This document shows, piece by piece, positions 1 to 11,912 of a DNA stretch of 64,000 bases. Numbering within the stretch: position 1 is the first letter of the stretch; each line of letters opens with the position of its first letter. Below the pieces are notes generated by a model that was not told where the DNA came from, searched no databases, and saw nothing but the letters and a program-made list of their open reading frames with translations. A program made the position numbers and the translations under genes. This stretch comes from Bicyclus anynana (taxonomy: Eukaryota > Arthropoda > Insecta > Lepidoptera > Nymphalidae). Where the stretch lies: NCBI RefSeq assembly GCF_947172395.1, contig NC_069086.1:3876501-3940500 (forward strand). The letters run 5' to 3'.

Positions 1-255
1 AATAACAGTCGTATTTAAAATAACCGTGTTTGATCGTGAGATGTAAAAACGCAGTTCGAATACGGAAATCTATACATTTGTCGACCTGGTTCAACCCACT
101 CTGAGCGGTTATGACTGATGATGTATGAATGCTTTACGCGACGCATTATGTTTTGTGCTTCTAAACGTCCGTCGTACTGGCACTGAATATTGAACATGAT
201 ATTTGAAACTTCAGTACAAGTATTTGAAAGAATTTTGTGTTTTTATTTAAGTAAT

Positions 256-485
256 GTTATTGCCGCGTTGCAACGAATTGCAGTACGAACACTACACACT
301 ACTCACAACGTTCACAAGTGCGTGACTTCACTTAAGGTCATTCTCTACCATTCTAGGGTCTTATTTTGGTTACAGTTTGATTTGTTAATTAAGTTGTCCT
401 GATAAATGTTATGAATCATAATCCTAACCTTTGTTCGACATTACTTTTCTTATTTTTGTAATCACTTTTGAGTCTGCTAAAAGTA
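256..485 (+). repeat. Unclassified interspersed repeat G, copy 1
   Basis: Shares long near-identical blocks with 8106-8385, 11063-11405 and 25470-25748: GTTCACAAGTGCGTGACT, AAGGTCATTCTCT, TTCTAGGGTCTTATTTTGG, GATTTGTTAATTAAGTTG and GAGTCTGCTAAAAG. No terminal inverted repeats, tRNA-like promoter or coding capacity is visible. It could be a LINE 3' UTR, a SINE body or a non-autonomous DNA element. This copy lacks the left part present in copies 3 and 4. Confidence 0.75.
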
Positions 486-634
486 AATTCTGTGCTATTT
501 TAACCACGGAAACCCTACTAAAAGCACATCGCTGATTCTGATATATCAGTTATTTTAATCGTTGAATTAAATGTTTTAACATCGATCATCCCTACTGACT
601 ACAAAATACTAACAATAATGATGTAAAGGAAAAA

Positions 635-697
635 AGGCACAATTATTCGCCTACTTTAATATGACGCGTATATTAAAGGGGGCGGATAATTGTGCCT
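635..697. repeat. 63-bp foldback palindrome
   Basis: Arms AGGCACAATTATTCGCC and GGCGGATAATTGTGCCT pair almost perfectly. Inside them, TACTTTAATAT pairs with ATATTAAAGG around an ACGCGT-like centre. It may be a miniature foldback element or a deletion relic of one. Confidence 0.7.
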
Positions 698-1090
698 CTG
701 AGTGTACTTGGACCTTGCTCACGAGATTACCGCCATGTGGAATGTTGAGTCAACTATTATTGTTCCGATAGTTGTTTCAGTCAATGTTCTTATAGCGAAA
801 AGCTTCGACCAATATGAAGAAAGATTTTTTTTTTTGCCAAAAACTTAAAGCTATAAAAAATACTAACTGATGAAATTAAGTTCTCCTCTCAGCACAAAGC
901 TGTTTTTAGCTATAATAGGTACATTAGAGCTTTTTACAATTACATTTTATATCTCGAAAACGTGCGATGTATTCGAAAGAAAGGAATATGTGACGAATTT
1001 GTAACTAACACTGTCCAGATAAACCTCTTTAAATCAAATCAAATAAAATTCCTTTATTTCAAACAGAATTAACGAGCACTTTTCTGTTAG
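698..1090. other. No gene seen
   Basis: AT-rich, with a T-run near 825. No exon-like, promoter-like or repeat structure was recognised. Confidence 0.6.
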
Positions 1091-1410
1091 ATGGTCCCCG
1101 TGACGCAGTGGTTTGCGCGGCGGATTTACAAGACGGATGTTATTGGTTCGATCCCCGGCTAGGCCGATTGAGGTTTACTTAATTGGTCCAAGTCTGACTA
1201 GTAGGAAACTTCGGCCGTGGCTTGTTACCAGTTACCATCTTACCGGCAAAGACGTACCTCCAACCGATATAGCGTTCCGGTACGATGTCGTGTAGAAACG
1301 AGAAGGGTGTGGATTTTCATACTACTCCTAACAAGTTAGCCCGCTTCCTTCAAAGATTGCATCATCACTGTCCATCATTTGAGATTCAAGGGCTAACTTA
1401 AAGAATAAAA
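1091..1410 (+). mobile_element. tRNA-derived SINE, family B, near full length
   Basis: The head carries a Pol III A-box-like GTGACGCAGTGGT and a B box GGTTCGATCCC. The body has the family's fixed words: AATTGGTCCAAGTCTGACT, GTACGATGTCGTGTAGAAA, AACAAGTTAGCCCGCTTCC. The tail is A-rich (GAATAAAATAAAAAAAA). This tRNA-like head with an unrelated body and A-rich tail is standard SINE architecture. At least eleven copies or fragments lie in the window. Diverged bases in the body suggest an old copy. Confidence 0.88.
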
Positions 1411-2174
1411 TAAAAAAAAACTTTATAAGCATTTTTTAAACGAAATTTGTCAGTTTACAGTGTGTAATAAATAATAATCTGTATTGTAGTAATAGTAATT
1501 ACTACACTACAGATTGACAGCAGGTTGTTAATTTTAGAATTTAGAATTTAAAATTTTAAATGCAGGTTGTTAATGTTGATTTTACTGAAAGCCTATAAAT
1601 AGAATGACAGCCGAATCACTAAACTATTAAATGAAGAAGCGGTTTCTAGATAAATATAAGTCCGTGGTGTTCTCGCTTTATAGACACGAGGTCTCATAAT
1701 ATCGTAGAATGTATGACTATTGCAATACGACGTCTGACTTTTAATAAAGTTTTTAATGTTCCACGAAGTACAACCGTTTAGTGCTCAGTTCCTTCCAGTA
1801 TTATGTACGTTATGACCGTGAATTTCAAGAGCGAACTAAGGTCACAATCCTAATGCAGACGTAGCTCGCTTTGCTGCCTCTTTTATAGCGAACATATAGA
1901 GCATTCTACTATCACAAAACTGCATAATAAAAGTTCTATGTACCTATTCGTAAAACACCATTTTCAGTAATGCGTTTGTCGTTGCATTCTAACTTTGCAT
2001 AGACTTTTGTAGTTGGCAGTTATAGTCTTTATTGGATAACGATTAAGCTAACACCAGCGTGGTTGTTATCATCACAACCCAAAAGTACATGAAAAAATTT
2101 CGGCGATTTTGGAAAACCAAATTATGTCTCTTTTCCCATTACTGAAGACGGAGATAGTAAGTATACACTAAAAT
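1411..2174. other. No gene seen
   Basis: AT-rich sequence with short local repeats (TTTAGAATTTAGAATTTAAA near 1535). Nothing coding or mobile was recognised. Confidence 0.6.
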
Positions 2175-2299
2175 GTTTTTCAGATAGCATGGGTACGGTG
2201 AAAGTCGAATGACGTTCATAATACGTACCATTATCGTGAATCTCGGTAAACTTTCAAGATTGAAAAGAAATGATACTGTACACCCATGCTATCTGAAAA
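2175..2299. mobile_element. MITE with ~19-bp terminal inverted repeats
   Basis: GTTTTTCAGATAGCATGGGT on the left matches the reverse complement of ACCCATGCTATCTGAAAAC on the right. The interior is about 85 bp with no coding potential. Size and ends fit a non-autonomous DNA transposon; the superfamily is not determinable by eye. Confidence 0.7.
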
Positions 2300-2344
2300 C
2301 CACTATAATCTTTTTATTCTTTTTATAGTTTAATTTACCAAATT

Positions 2345-2570
2345 AAATAGATCTGTAAGAAATTAAATATCACGTGTCTCAAACGGTGAAGGAAAACATT
2401 GTGAGGAAACCAGCATACCTGAGAATTTTCTTATTTATCTAGGTGTGTGAAGTCTGCCAATCCGCATTGGGCCGGCGTGGTGGACTATTGGTCTAACCCC
2501 TCTCATGAAAGAAGACTCGTGTTCAACAGTGAACCGAATATGGGTTGCTAATGATGAATGATGAAATAGG
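2345..2570 (+). mobile_element. SINE family A, 5'-truncated
   Basis: Carries the family A body words AAATATCACGTGTCTCAAAC, GAGAATTTTCTTA, GTGTGAAGTCTGCCAATCCG, GTGGTGGACTATTGG and GAATATGGGTTG, then the family's TGATGA-type tail. The tRNA-like head is missing. Confidence 0.85.
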
Positions 2571-4253
2571 TCTCTCCGACGCTAAAGTACTCACCTGCTT
2601 GGATTTTTAAATGAACTCTTACCTGTTAAAATCCAAGCATGGAAGGTACAAAGACAATTACAAATTAATATACATACAAGACACACGTGGGATACTTAAC
2701 CGAATATACTTCGTGTGTTCTATGTAGATACCTATACCAAATAATGAGTGTAAAGTAAGAATGGAACGCGAAGATCTCGACCATATTCTGGGGTGACCAA
2801 TTGAAAATCTGGCGCAGTACCGGCTACAGTTGACTAGGACTATCATTTAGACGCTCTCTAGGATTTGGCGCCTGGAGCGACTTGCGTTTGCCGCATGGAC
2901 GGGTCGGCCCTGACCATCAGGCATGATTGTAGTCAAGCGCAAGCCTATCCACGATAAAAAAAAACTCTTCCTAGCAATCTGGTAGAAAAGTGCTATAATT
3001 TTATGTTACTTATGTAAACCAAATGAGGTAGCGAGCAGTACGACCGCGCCCCGTCACAATAATGACGTGGAGGAAGTTGCGGAAGCCGTTTCGTTAATGG
3101 GGATATAAAATGTCGATGGAAATTGCATAATTTGTTCTCTCGCTCCGCCACTTCAATGTATTGGGCTTATCTTTAAGCTTATTTCAGAGTGCCAACTCTA
3201 TATGCGATTCAATACAATTCTGTAGACTACGGACTCTACTAATAGAGAGAGAGCCAGGGGCGTAGTTACAGCCGTATCAGCCGTATTAATACGGGACCTC
3301 CAGTATACAGGGGCCCCTAAAGTTTGAAAGCCAAAATCCAAAATCTCACTTAATCTGGTGCTTCCCTGAGAAAAAAAACATAAAAACCTGCTAATAAGAT
3401 TCAGGATTTGCCGCTCATCCATTGGGCACCCAACTAATTTTGATACAGGACCCCGCTAAGGCAAACTTGAGAGCAGTGACTTGCAATTCGTAAATGCAAA
3501 AATGCACTGCCTACCCAAAGACTCATTACCTACTGACCTGTATTAAAAAAGTGTCCATTTGTACGTATAGGTAGGTATAGTGCTTAACCATAGTTAAAAA
3601 CTTTATGCGCGCCATTGAGCTAGAATCTGTGGTGGCCACATCTTCGTAGGTAAGAGCGTGATGGGTATACATTGGATATAAACTTGAAGAGAGAAATATG
3701 CTACGAAGCAATGTCTAAGTGAAACTATAACTACATAGAATGATTACATCTTCAAAAAGAACGTAAACATCTTAATATGACAAAAATAAAACTCCAAGAA
3801 ATTGAAATAGGGGATGAAATAGACAAATACTTCAGGTAACGTATTAAGTAATTGAAAAATCTATCAATAAGCTTATTGCAAGTTCAAAATTACAATTCTT
3901 TGTATCCATTCGAAAACAAATTTATAAAATCTCATTCGCATAGGGATGTAAAAACTAGTCTACATTTCGTTTTGTGTGCAAAGCTAAAACCCGGGTAGGT
4001 AAGTTGCAACTTAGCAAAGCAGCGAGTATAAGGTTCCTAATCACCTCATTACCGGGCTTGGTTTTGCTTTGTAAAAACAAAAAATACTTGTGCTTTGCAC
4101 GTGCAATGGAGCGCTGTAGCCTTGTGATATATCACAGTTGAGTAAAAGTATAATTATTTATCTTACTTCAAAGAAGGCAGTTTTTTAATAGACATCATAT
4201 CAGAGTATTTTTAATATTCGTTAAATAACACCGGATATTACAACTCATTGATA
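2571..4253. other. No gene seen; possible degraded repeat near 3240-3440
   Basis: No exon or ORF of interest. Around 3270-3295 is a small palindrome (CCGTATTAATACGG) followed by a C-rich patch (CAGGGGCCCC). This could be a worn MITE, but I found no second copy in the window. Confidence 0.5.
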
Positions 4254-4535
4254 TCTCTGCTTCTGGTTCTGGAGGGTGTGGATTCGAATACGGTCTGAGG
4301 CATGCACCTCCAACTTTTCAGTTCTGTTTAATTTTTAAGAAATAAATATCACGCGTTTCAAACGGTAAAGGAAAAACATCGTGAGAAAACCTGCATACCA
4401 GAGAATTTTTTTAACTGTCTGCGTGTGTGAAGTCTGCCAATCCGCATTGGTGGACTAATGGCTTAAACCCTTTCCTTCTGAGAGGAACTCGAGCTCAACA
4501 GCGAGCCGAATTTAGGTTGATAATGATGATGATTA
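4254..4535 (+). mobile_element. SINE family A
   Basis: Starts within the tRNA-like head (CTTCTGGTTCTGGAGGGTGT) with a mutated B box GATTCGAATAC. The full body follows, then a GATAATGATGATGAT tail. Part of the GGGCCAGCGTGGTG block is deleted. Confidence 0.88.
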
Positions 4536-4839
4536 CGACTTCTAAAGAAAAGTGTAGAGGAAGTCTTTGACCCGGTATCCACCAGGCTCACATATTCCAG
4601 CGTGGGTTTGTTGAAGGTAAAAAACTCTTTAATGATCTGTAAACATGATAAAGGCCGGTGGCTTAACGTGATCGTCGAGAGACGGGGCTGGAAAACTACG
4701 AACTTCCCAACTTAAGTCTGCTACTGAGAAGTTTTTAGAAAAAGGAAAAATTTGGCTTTTCCTTCAGTAGCTAAACAGGCTAACCATTAAACCAATGAGA
4801 CAGAGGTGATTCCTAGTTCCAAATTTAATCATAATTAAC
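4536..4839. other. No gene seen
   Basis: Mixed-composition sequence with AAAGGCCGGTGGCTTAACGT near 4650, which resembles a tRNA-like fragment but has no B box. Left unassigned. Confidence 0.4.
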
Positions 4840-5040
4840 ACCATCATCACATTAGACGATAGACATCCACTGCAGGACATAGGCTTTTAGTAGAGATTTC
4901 CATACATCCAGCGATTCCATGCGACATTCTTGATGTCATCAATCCACCTAGTAGAAGAACGGTCAACACTGCGCTTTTTGGTACACAATCACCCAATACC
5001 TTGGTACCTCAACGTCCATAAGCTCTTCCAAACACGACTT
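4840..5040 (-). mobile_element. Non-LTR retrotransposon (probably RTE clade), 3' end fragment
   Basis: Reverse complement of the 3' end of a LINE with about a dozen remnants here. Its coding part ends with words like PKVLEWRPRT, VGRPPTRW, QAAQDRxVWKSLQKAYVQQW and TSIG. This copy has frameshifts and stops throughout. The LINE's 3' tail (TGATGATGA) lies at the left edge. Confidence 0.8.
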
Positions 5041-6261
5041 GGATATTTTTATAAGTCTGCCACGACTTTTCCTTTAGAAAACAATTAATTTTGCTTAAAA
5101 TACAAGGACTACTTCGGGCCTGTACAAAAAATAACGATCCTATTAAACCAGTTCGGTGAGATAAGCCTTTTAAAGGTACAAGATAAACAAAAGCTCGCTT
5201 GGTATTTTGTTGCCAGAGAAACGTTAATGTTTTCAGCTAGCCAGCAGTCTCGAAATCTTCTTTGTACGTAGATTACTAAAGCTAAAAAATAAAAAAACAT
5301 ACCTATTAAATATATTATATTAATAATATATTAATAAAATTGTGCCTATTCGTAAAATTGTGTTTGTCTACTTATATTTTCAACCCCGACGTAATCGCTT
5401 CGGTAATGGTTCCAACACACGGTACGACCACTACAAATTCGTGGAAAAGAAGAATAAATTTTTTTAGTCGAGTCATCATGCTCATCGCGACCAACACAGG
5501 ATCAGTTCAAGCCGTTAGCGCTGCAAGATGAGGAGATTACTTGACCGTCAATGGCTGTAGTTTAACGGGTATTAAAAACATATAGGTATGTCTCTATGTA
5601 CTTGTATTATGTTCGCAAACAGATAAAGAAATGAACAAGATTCACGGTGAAGTAAACATTCATAAGTTTTAAGTTTTCGATTACAAATATCACCAATACC
5701 TGACGTTTCAAAATTGCTTGTAAACTAATCCTAATTGAAATAAATACAATTTTGACTTTTGAGTTTGACATAGGGAGATTTTTCTTAGTTCAGAGGAACA
5801 GCGAATCTGATGATTTTCTGTACAGTTTTAATTAAAGGATCAAACAGATAGCCCATGGTGATATGCGAAAAACCATGGCCATACATTTCACAAAGTATGC
5901 CAAGAATCAATCTATAGAAAATTCTAAAATGTACTAAGGAAAATAGCAACTTTTTGCCGGGCGACAAATCGCAAACTCGCTCGTTTCACTGGCAGCGTGT
6001 TTCCGTGTATAGTTTACTTTTTCTTTGAAATATTAGCACGTATTTGTGCACACCCGAGTAGAGTGCTTCATAACGTATGCATTGAGATGTTTTCTGTAGC
6101 AAAGTTTTGTCATGGTATTTCAGAGATATTCTCCATAAAGTAAAATTATATCTTACGAAATTATAAGGTCGCCTGATATTCCAAATTTATGAAAATAGCT
6201 AAAATAGTAACAAGCGATCAAGTATTAGCTTATTTTTAGGTCACTATAACCAGCTGTTTTT
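5041..6261. other. No gene seen
   Basis: AT-rich. It holds a short AT palindrome around 5308-5336 (ATATTAATAATATATTAAT). Short reading frames here lack exon-like composition or recognisable domains. Confidence 0.6.
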
Positions 6262-6571
6262 TTTCGTCGTTATCAACCCATATCAGCTCACTGCTGAGCT
6301 TGAGTCTCCTCTCAGAATGAGAGGGGTTAAGCCAATAGTTCACCACGCTGGCCCAATGCGGATTGGCAGACTTCACATCACGCAGAGAATTAAGAAAATT
6401 CTCTGGTATGCAGGTTTCCTCACGATGTTTTCCTTCACCGTTTGAGACACGTGATATTTAATTTCTTAAAATGCACACAACTTAAAAGTTGGAAGTGCAT
6501 GCCACGGACCGGATTGGAACCCACACCCTCCGGAATCGGAGGCAGAGGTCATATCCACGGGGCTATCACGG
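6262..6571 (-). mobile_element. SINE family A, near full length
   Basis: Minus-strand copy with tail at 6268 and tRNA-like head ending at about 6571. The A box region reads AGCCCCGTGGATATGACC on the minus strand. The B box is damaged (GGTTCCAATCC). It abuts MITE family K on its right. Confidence 0.9.
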
Positions 6572-6574
6572 CTG

Positions 6575-6773
6575 TTTTTTTTACTGTTGCTTAATTAATA
6601 TTTATACAACTTAACAGCCACAATGTCCTACAAATTGCGTGGTACATTGTCTCGTTCGTCCCGACGCTCAGAAATGTTTATTACCTGGTAACCCAGTTAG
6701 CTACCAGAATCAAAAATTCTCGTATATATAATAGTTAAGCGTCTCATCAAGATGAAGCTACTCACGGAAAATT
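6575..6773. mobile_element. MITE family K, left arm missing
   Basis: Matches 51850-52035 closely over CACAATGTCCTACAAAT, TTATTACCTGGTAACCCAG and TTAGCTACCAGAATCAA. Beyond that it continues with GCGTCTCATCAAGATGAAGC, which is the reverse complement of the left arm of the copy at 51782. It therefore keeps a complete right terminal inverted repeat and has lost the left. Confidence 0.75.
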
Positions 6774-7099
6774 ATTGTTATTAATCAATTATAAAAATGC
6801 TCCACTGATTCTGGACTATAACTTTTTAGTTCTGGAAAAAAAAGGTATATCAGTTTCCAGGAGAAAATCTATCTGAATGCACAATTTTCTTAAAATAACT
6901 TTAGCTAAGCTAGAAATTGCACTGTCGAGTTATAAAAAACATAATTACAGAATAGCGCTACAAGACTGAATAAGTCGTTAAGAACATACATATTATATAA
7001 TTTTATTAGGAAGGAAAAGAACTAATCACACAAAGAAAATCAACTATTCATTTATCATCTACTGTAGGTAGGTATATTAAATTATAAATTATATTAGAG

Positions 7100-7310
7100 C
7101 CCGATGGATGTTGGGGTCCCAAGGTGCAGGAATGGCATCCCTGCACTAGAAAGCGCAGTCTTGGTCAACCCCCCACTAGGTGGACTGACGACATCGAGTC
7201 GCATGGATCCGCTAAATGCAGGCGGCTAGGTTCGTAATTTTTGGAAGTCCCTACAAAAGGCCTATGTCCTGCAGTGGACGTACACCGGCTGATATAATGA
7301 TAAAGACGCT
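7100..7310 (+). mobile_element. Non-LTR retrotransposon (probably RTE clade), 3' end fragment
   Basis: Sense-strand copy: GATGGATGTTGGGGTCCCAA, then AGTGGACTGACGACATCGAG-like DNA, ending GCAGTGGACGTACACCGGCT and a degenerate TGATATAATGATAAAG tail. Frame disrupted. Confidence 0.82.
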
Positions 7311-7946
7311 ATTGCCCCTCTGTATACCAAAGGGTTATATCCTAAAACAGGTGTATTATTGTAACCCTCATAACATGTATGGTTCATTTCACAAACAGGG
7401 CAATGTTTCACAACAATACAAAAGTAGTGAAAGCCTACTTTTTCACACTAATAATCGTGCTCTACACGCCGCAAACGTTCTCTATGAAAAACGATCAGAG
7501 GGTGAACGTAATAAATAATTTTGTACAGTTTGTATGCGGCCCTTGTCGTCTAATATCAGTACAAAACTTAATAAAGATAGCTTCTTTCTAGGAAACTGCC
7601 ACGCTGTATTTTATATTACAAACAAAAGGTTACATAACATAAAAAAGTTACGTTTATTCGTGTTATTTTGGGCATGAATGAAGGAATTATTTCGTTTGTT
7701 AAAAACAGTTGAAAGGGAAACCTGAAAAAGAAATAATATTGAATGAGTGAAAAATTAAAACCATACAATTTGTATTTGCAGGGTTTTATCATCAACACGT
7801 TGAATAATATTTTATTTAAAATTTTATTGTTTGAATTTTATTCTACGAGTATAGTTAATTTAGGCTTTTAATCAAGTTAGGCTTTTATTTTTTATTTCTT
7901 TACGTTTGACGAACGTCACAGCTCTATATTAAGTCAACTTACATAC
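7311..7946. other. No gene seen
   Basis: AT-rich. Open frames here are short and their left part overlaps the adjacent LINE fragment. Nothing supports coding. Confidence 0.6.
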
Positions 7947-7948
7947 TA

Positions 7949-8103
7949 CAGTTGCTTTTATAGGCACACTTACCCTAGACCTATAAGCCTATGTCTCGAT
8001 AATAAGACATAGGCTTATAAGTTAACAAAATGCAGGGCAGTAACTAAGTCTAGAGTATCCTAAGGACTAAGGTCTAGGGTAAGTGTGCCTATAAAAGCAA
8101 CTG
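7949..8103. mobile_element. 155-bp MITE flanked by TA
   Basis: Terminal arms of about 33 bp are inverted copies (CAGTTGCTTTTATAGGCACA and TGTGCCTATAAAAGCAACTG). Both ends are bounded by TA, as expected of Tc1/mariner-type target duplication. A nested hairpin pairs ATAAGCCTATGTC with GACATAGGCTTAT. The arms look recent: near perfect. Confidence 0.82.
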
Positions 8104-8105
8104 TA

Positions 8106-8385
8106 GGATGTAACTTGGGATAGGCGGGGAGAGTGACTTGAGTGGAAAAGGGGAGTGTTTGTTAACAGTCAAAGGATCCTTTAACCCTACACACATCGTT
8201 CACAAGTGCGTGACTCCACTCAAGGTCATTCTCTGCCATTCTAGGGTCTTATTTTGGTTACAGTTTGATTTGTTAATTAAGTTGTCCTGACAAATGTTGT
8301 GGATCATAACCTTTGTTTGACATTAGTTTTCTTATTTTAATCACTTTTAAGTCTGCTAAAAGAAAACAAACAACAGACTTAAAAT
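8106..8385 (+). repeat. Unclassified interspersed repeat G, copy 2
   Basis: Begins TAACTTGGGATAGGCGGGGA and ends AAGTCTGCTAAAAG. It lies directly against the MITE at 7949-8103. Confidence 0.78.
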
Positions 8386-9770
8386 ATAACAAACCATGTT
8401 CCTGTGAGATTCTACGGGCTTCCGCTCGTAGTGAAATAAACTTGTTGTTCTTTGTAAGTTAATCAGGCATAGTCTTACATTTTTCAGAATAAAATAACAT
8501 TGTATGCTCCGTGTAGCTATTTTACACGTGGCCACGTATCAAGAACCTTTTCGGTTTACTAGAGTTCCTGCAACATTGTGTTTTCATTGGTCTGACAAAG
8601 CAGCTATTGTCCTGTTAAATATATTGCCATAGAGATAATGTAGTAAAGGCAGGAAAGTAGGAAGTGGGTAATAAAGCACCGAACTACGGGAGAAGGCTTT
8701 TGTTTGTTACACAAAATGACCGTTTTCTTTGTCATTTGTTTAAAGCGAATAACGCCGTTTATATAAATCTTTAATTGAAAAAGTCACACCCTTTATTCTT
8801 TCATTTTATTCTCGTAATGGTAAGATTGCGTTATGATCTTTATTTGTCAATAATATTGTATTGATTTTATTGAATTTAGCAAAATGATAGACTACACATA
8901 TAACAAAATCATAATTATCGCCCAATTTTTATGACCTACCACAATACCAGATATCCCTCCTTAAGAATAGTAGTTCTAGTAGAGGAAATATGGAACTAAG
9001 ACCCACAATGTTGCACCAGTGCGGATGGGGTTAAGGTGATAAATTCTGATACGATGACTATGATTGAGGACCAATGAAACTGCTCGAAACTATCTTCCGA
9101 CGCCACCACAGTACAAACTCTATAATTGGCTATTGTACTTACCAGTAGCGAAGGCTGAAATTTTGTAATAGGTAACCCGATCATGTGTTTTTTAGTCATT
9201 CGCGTTCGCATTCACGTTTATTGTAAAGATTAAAGAAATGCTGTGGTAATATTATATTGAGTATGTATATCGAGTATGTATGAATTTTTAAAGGTAGGTA
9301 AGTAGCTAGGAATCTTGTTGTTTAGATTCCTCGCTGCTGGTACTTGCTTGTACTGGATTATAGGCTTCCAGCCTTTATAAAACGAAGTATCTGGCTATCG
9401 CAGGCTCTCAATCCAGAACATTTTAAAACGAAGCAACAATAAATTTCACCCGTCAATTGTTTTTGTCAGTTGATTTACGTCAGCAATCACACGTCAAAGT
9501 TACACGTTGCATATTGTTCCGACAGTTCTACGTACAGTCCCACAAACGAGTTTGCGAAATTAATTAATTAATAAACCAACTTCACGAATTCATTATCCAG
9601 ATGAAAAAAAAATTAACTGTAACTGTTACCCGAGTACGGATAAACGAAAACAAACAAAAAAGCTTTAAACAAGTTAGTCTGCTGGCAGTTTAACATTCAT
9701 AACTTTATAATTAGATGTAAACTCCGTATGCCGTGTGGATTTTATATTAGAACGAGAGTTTTATGTATAT
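8386..9770. other. No gene seen
   Basis: AT-rich, unassigned. Short frames (for example on the minus strand near 9000-9200) have no recognisable domain. Confidence 0.6.
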
Positions 9771-10110
9771 ACTTCATTTTCTTAAGTTTTGTGTTAGACA
9801 GACATACCTCATTTTCTCAAGTCCTACATTAGACAGACATAGCTCATTTTCTCAAGTTTTATGTTAGACAGACATACCTCATTTTCTCAAGTTTTATGTT
9901 AGACAGACGTATCTCATTTTCTCAAGTTTGACGTTTGACAGACATACCTCATTATCTCAAGTTATATGTTAGACAGACATACCTTATTTTCTCAAGTTTT
10001 ATGTTAGACAGACATACCTCATTTTCTCAAGTTTTATGTTAGACAGACATACCTCATTTTCTCAAGTTATATGTTAGACATACATACCTCATTTTCTCAA
10101 GTTTTATGAT
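9771..10110. repeat. Minisatellite, 35-bp unit, about 9-10 copies
   Basis: Tandem units of the form ACCTCATTTTCTCAAG followed by TTTTATGTTAGACAGACAT. Units differ by a few substitutions (for example AGCTC, CGTATCTC, TTATATG). There are no spacers between units, so it is a tandem array and not a CRISPR. Because 35 is not a multiple of three it is unlikely to be coding. Confidence 0.92.
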
Positions 10111-11062
10111 AACATTGGCAACTGCTGGTCATCATTGTTTGACGAAAAAATGAGATGTTTGTAACACGAATACGTCTTTGTGACGCTCGAGTAAGTGCAT
10201 GTTTAACATCTTGGGCTCCCCTACCATAAAGCATATTGTAATTGTCCTAAGCAAGCAAAATATAGCATTAAAAATGTCTAAGCATAACATTGACCTTAAT
10301 ATAATTTGAACATTCAAGATCGTTTCCCTGTTGAATAGCTCATATCTCCGCCCGACGTAAATCGGAGTGACATTGCCTAGATTAACCGCAGGGCCACGAC
10401 TTTGTCGCGAGTGATGACAAAAAGTAGAAGTATATGTTATCGTAACTACTCACTCCTAGCATCATCTTTATGCTTGATTGAAAGAATATTGCTTATGTTT
10501 AAAGAATATACTGGCAATATATTCTTCGTCGAATATAGACACAATTAAGTGACTCATTCTTTTACATACTCCGTACTTATAACATAAACTTACCGAACAC
10601 GCCTTTTTTTCAACTGTCTCACATTTAGAAATCCTACGTCTTTTATAAAACATGGAAAAAATATTGTTTCATTTAAATATAACAAAAACAATTATCTCGC
10701 TACCTTCCCTTGTCCAGTGATTTTTTTTTAAATCACTCTAAAATAATATAATGAAAAAAAAACCAAATTCAAAATACGCATACGCATTTCCATAACTTTG
10801 TACTGTTCCATAGTGTACGTTATAAAATATGTATTTCCTCTTAAAGTACTACCACAGCGAAATTAAAATGATATATAGCAGTAAATTAACAACAGAGCGA
10901 GAACCTGGTTGTCCTAGGTAAGTATATAAGCGTAATTACTATTGTACGAAATAGCAGTCTGAGACGGTTATGACGTCTCCTGATCTCGTGCCAGAAAAGG
11001 TGGCGCGACTTGTTTGTAAAGAGTAGGGAGTTAGAGAGAGGTAGCGATCGGTTGGCGGGAAC
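10111..11062. other. No gene seen
   Basis: AT-rich until about 10960, then a GC-richer stretch (10980-11060) leading into the next repeat. No coding signal. Confidence 0.55.
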
Positions 11063-11405
11063 AACTTGCGATATAAGGCGTTCGTCGTACGGTCGGCTTT
11101 AGTATACTCGTGGCGTTCGAGCCGTCCACATTTCTTGTTATGTATGGGTTACTTAGGATAATCGGGGAGAGTGACTTAAGTGGAAAATGAGTGTTGGATA
11201 ACTGTCAAGGACGTCCTTAACCCTACATACAAAGATCACAAGTCCGTGACTCCACTCAAGGTCATTCTCTGCCATTCTAGGGTTTTATTTTGGTTGCAGT
11301 TTGATTTGTTAATTAAGTTGTCCTGACAAATGTTGTGAAGCTTTGTTTCCTTTGTTCGACATTGATTTTCTTATTTTTGTAATTCACTTTTGAGTCTGTC
11401 AAGAC
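11063..11405 (+). repeat. Unclassified interspersed repeat G, copy 3
   Basis: Longer version. It includes the left block CTCGTGGCGTTCGAGCCGTC that is shared with copy 4, then the common block from CGGGGAGAGTGACTTAAGTG to TTGAGTCTGTC. Confidence 0.78.
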
Positions 11406-11559
11406 TATCGTAATTTTATAAAAACAGAAGAAATGAAAAGAAAGAAAGAAAATACGTTTATTTAAAAGTTGTGCCACACATTTCAATGTCGTATATTAAT
11501 TGTAATATCCGATGTCTCTACCTACCTGCAGGCTAATTCACTTTCTTTGACATATGCTA

Positions 11560-11745
11560 GTTGACATATCGAAATTGAAAAAAAATCTATATAACAAATG
11601 TCATCCAGTCCCTACTGGATATCATACAATAGGTAGGTGACATTTCTCAATTGATTTGATGTTTATTTTAATAGGTTGATAATGAAAACCAAAATAGTGA
11701 ATAGGCCAGCTGGATATGTCAAGACCATAGTAAAGTAGTGGAACA
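11560..11745. repeat. Unclassified repeat H, copy 1
   Basis: Related to 35855-36010 and 39895-40050. Shared words are GGATATCATACA/ATCGTA, GTAGGTGACATTTCTCA, GATGTTTATTTTAATAGGTT and TAGTGAATAGGCCAGC. Family not identified. Confidence 0.6.
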
Positions 11746-11795
11746 CAATTTCAAGGCTTTTTAGCACGTACTCCTTATTACACTCTTATTCAACA

Positions 11796-11912
11796 GGTGA
11801 CAGAATGGCTGGCTCATTTTTTGCGCAAAGGATCAGCCTGGCTGTCCAGCGCGGAAATGCAGCCAGTATTCTTGCCACCATTCCATGTGGGCATGATTTG
11901 TATAGTTATTAG
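11796..11912 (+). mobile_element. Non-LTR retrotransposon ORF2 C-terminus (jockey/CR1-like) remnant
   Basis: One open frame to a TAG stop encodes FFAQRISLAVQRGNAASIL then ATIPCGHDLYSY. The QR-I-AVQRGNAAS-L-T pattern is a known C-terminal ending of reverse transcriptases of this LINE group. Related endings lie at 23242-23345 (minus) and 27288-27371 (plus). The upstream part is lost. Confidence 0.68.

Noticed and set aside
7216..7518. 100-codon plus-strand frame
   Set aside because: Its first third translates the LINE 3' end in a non-coding frame; the rest is AT-rich without motifs.
9771..10110. CRISPR-like array
   Set aside because: Units are contiguous with no unique spacers, and the genome is eukaryotic.
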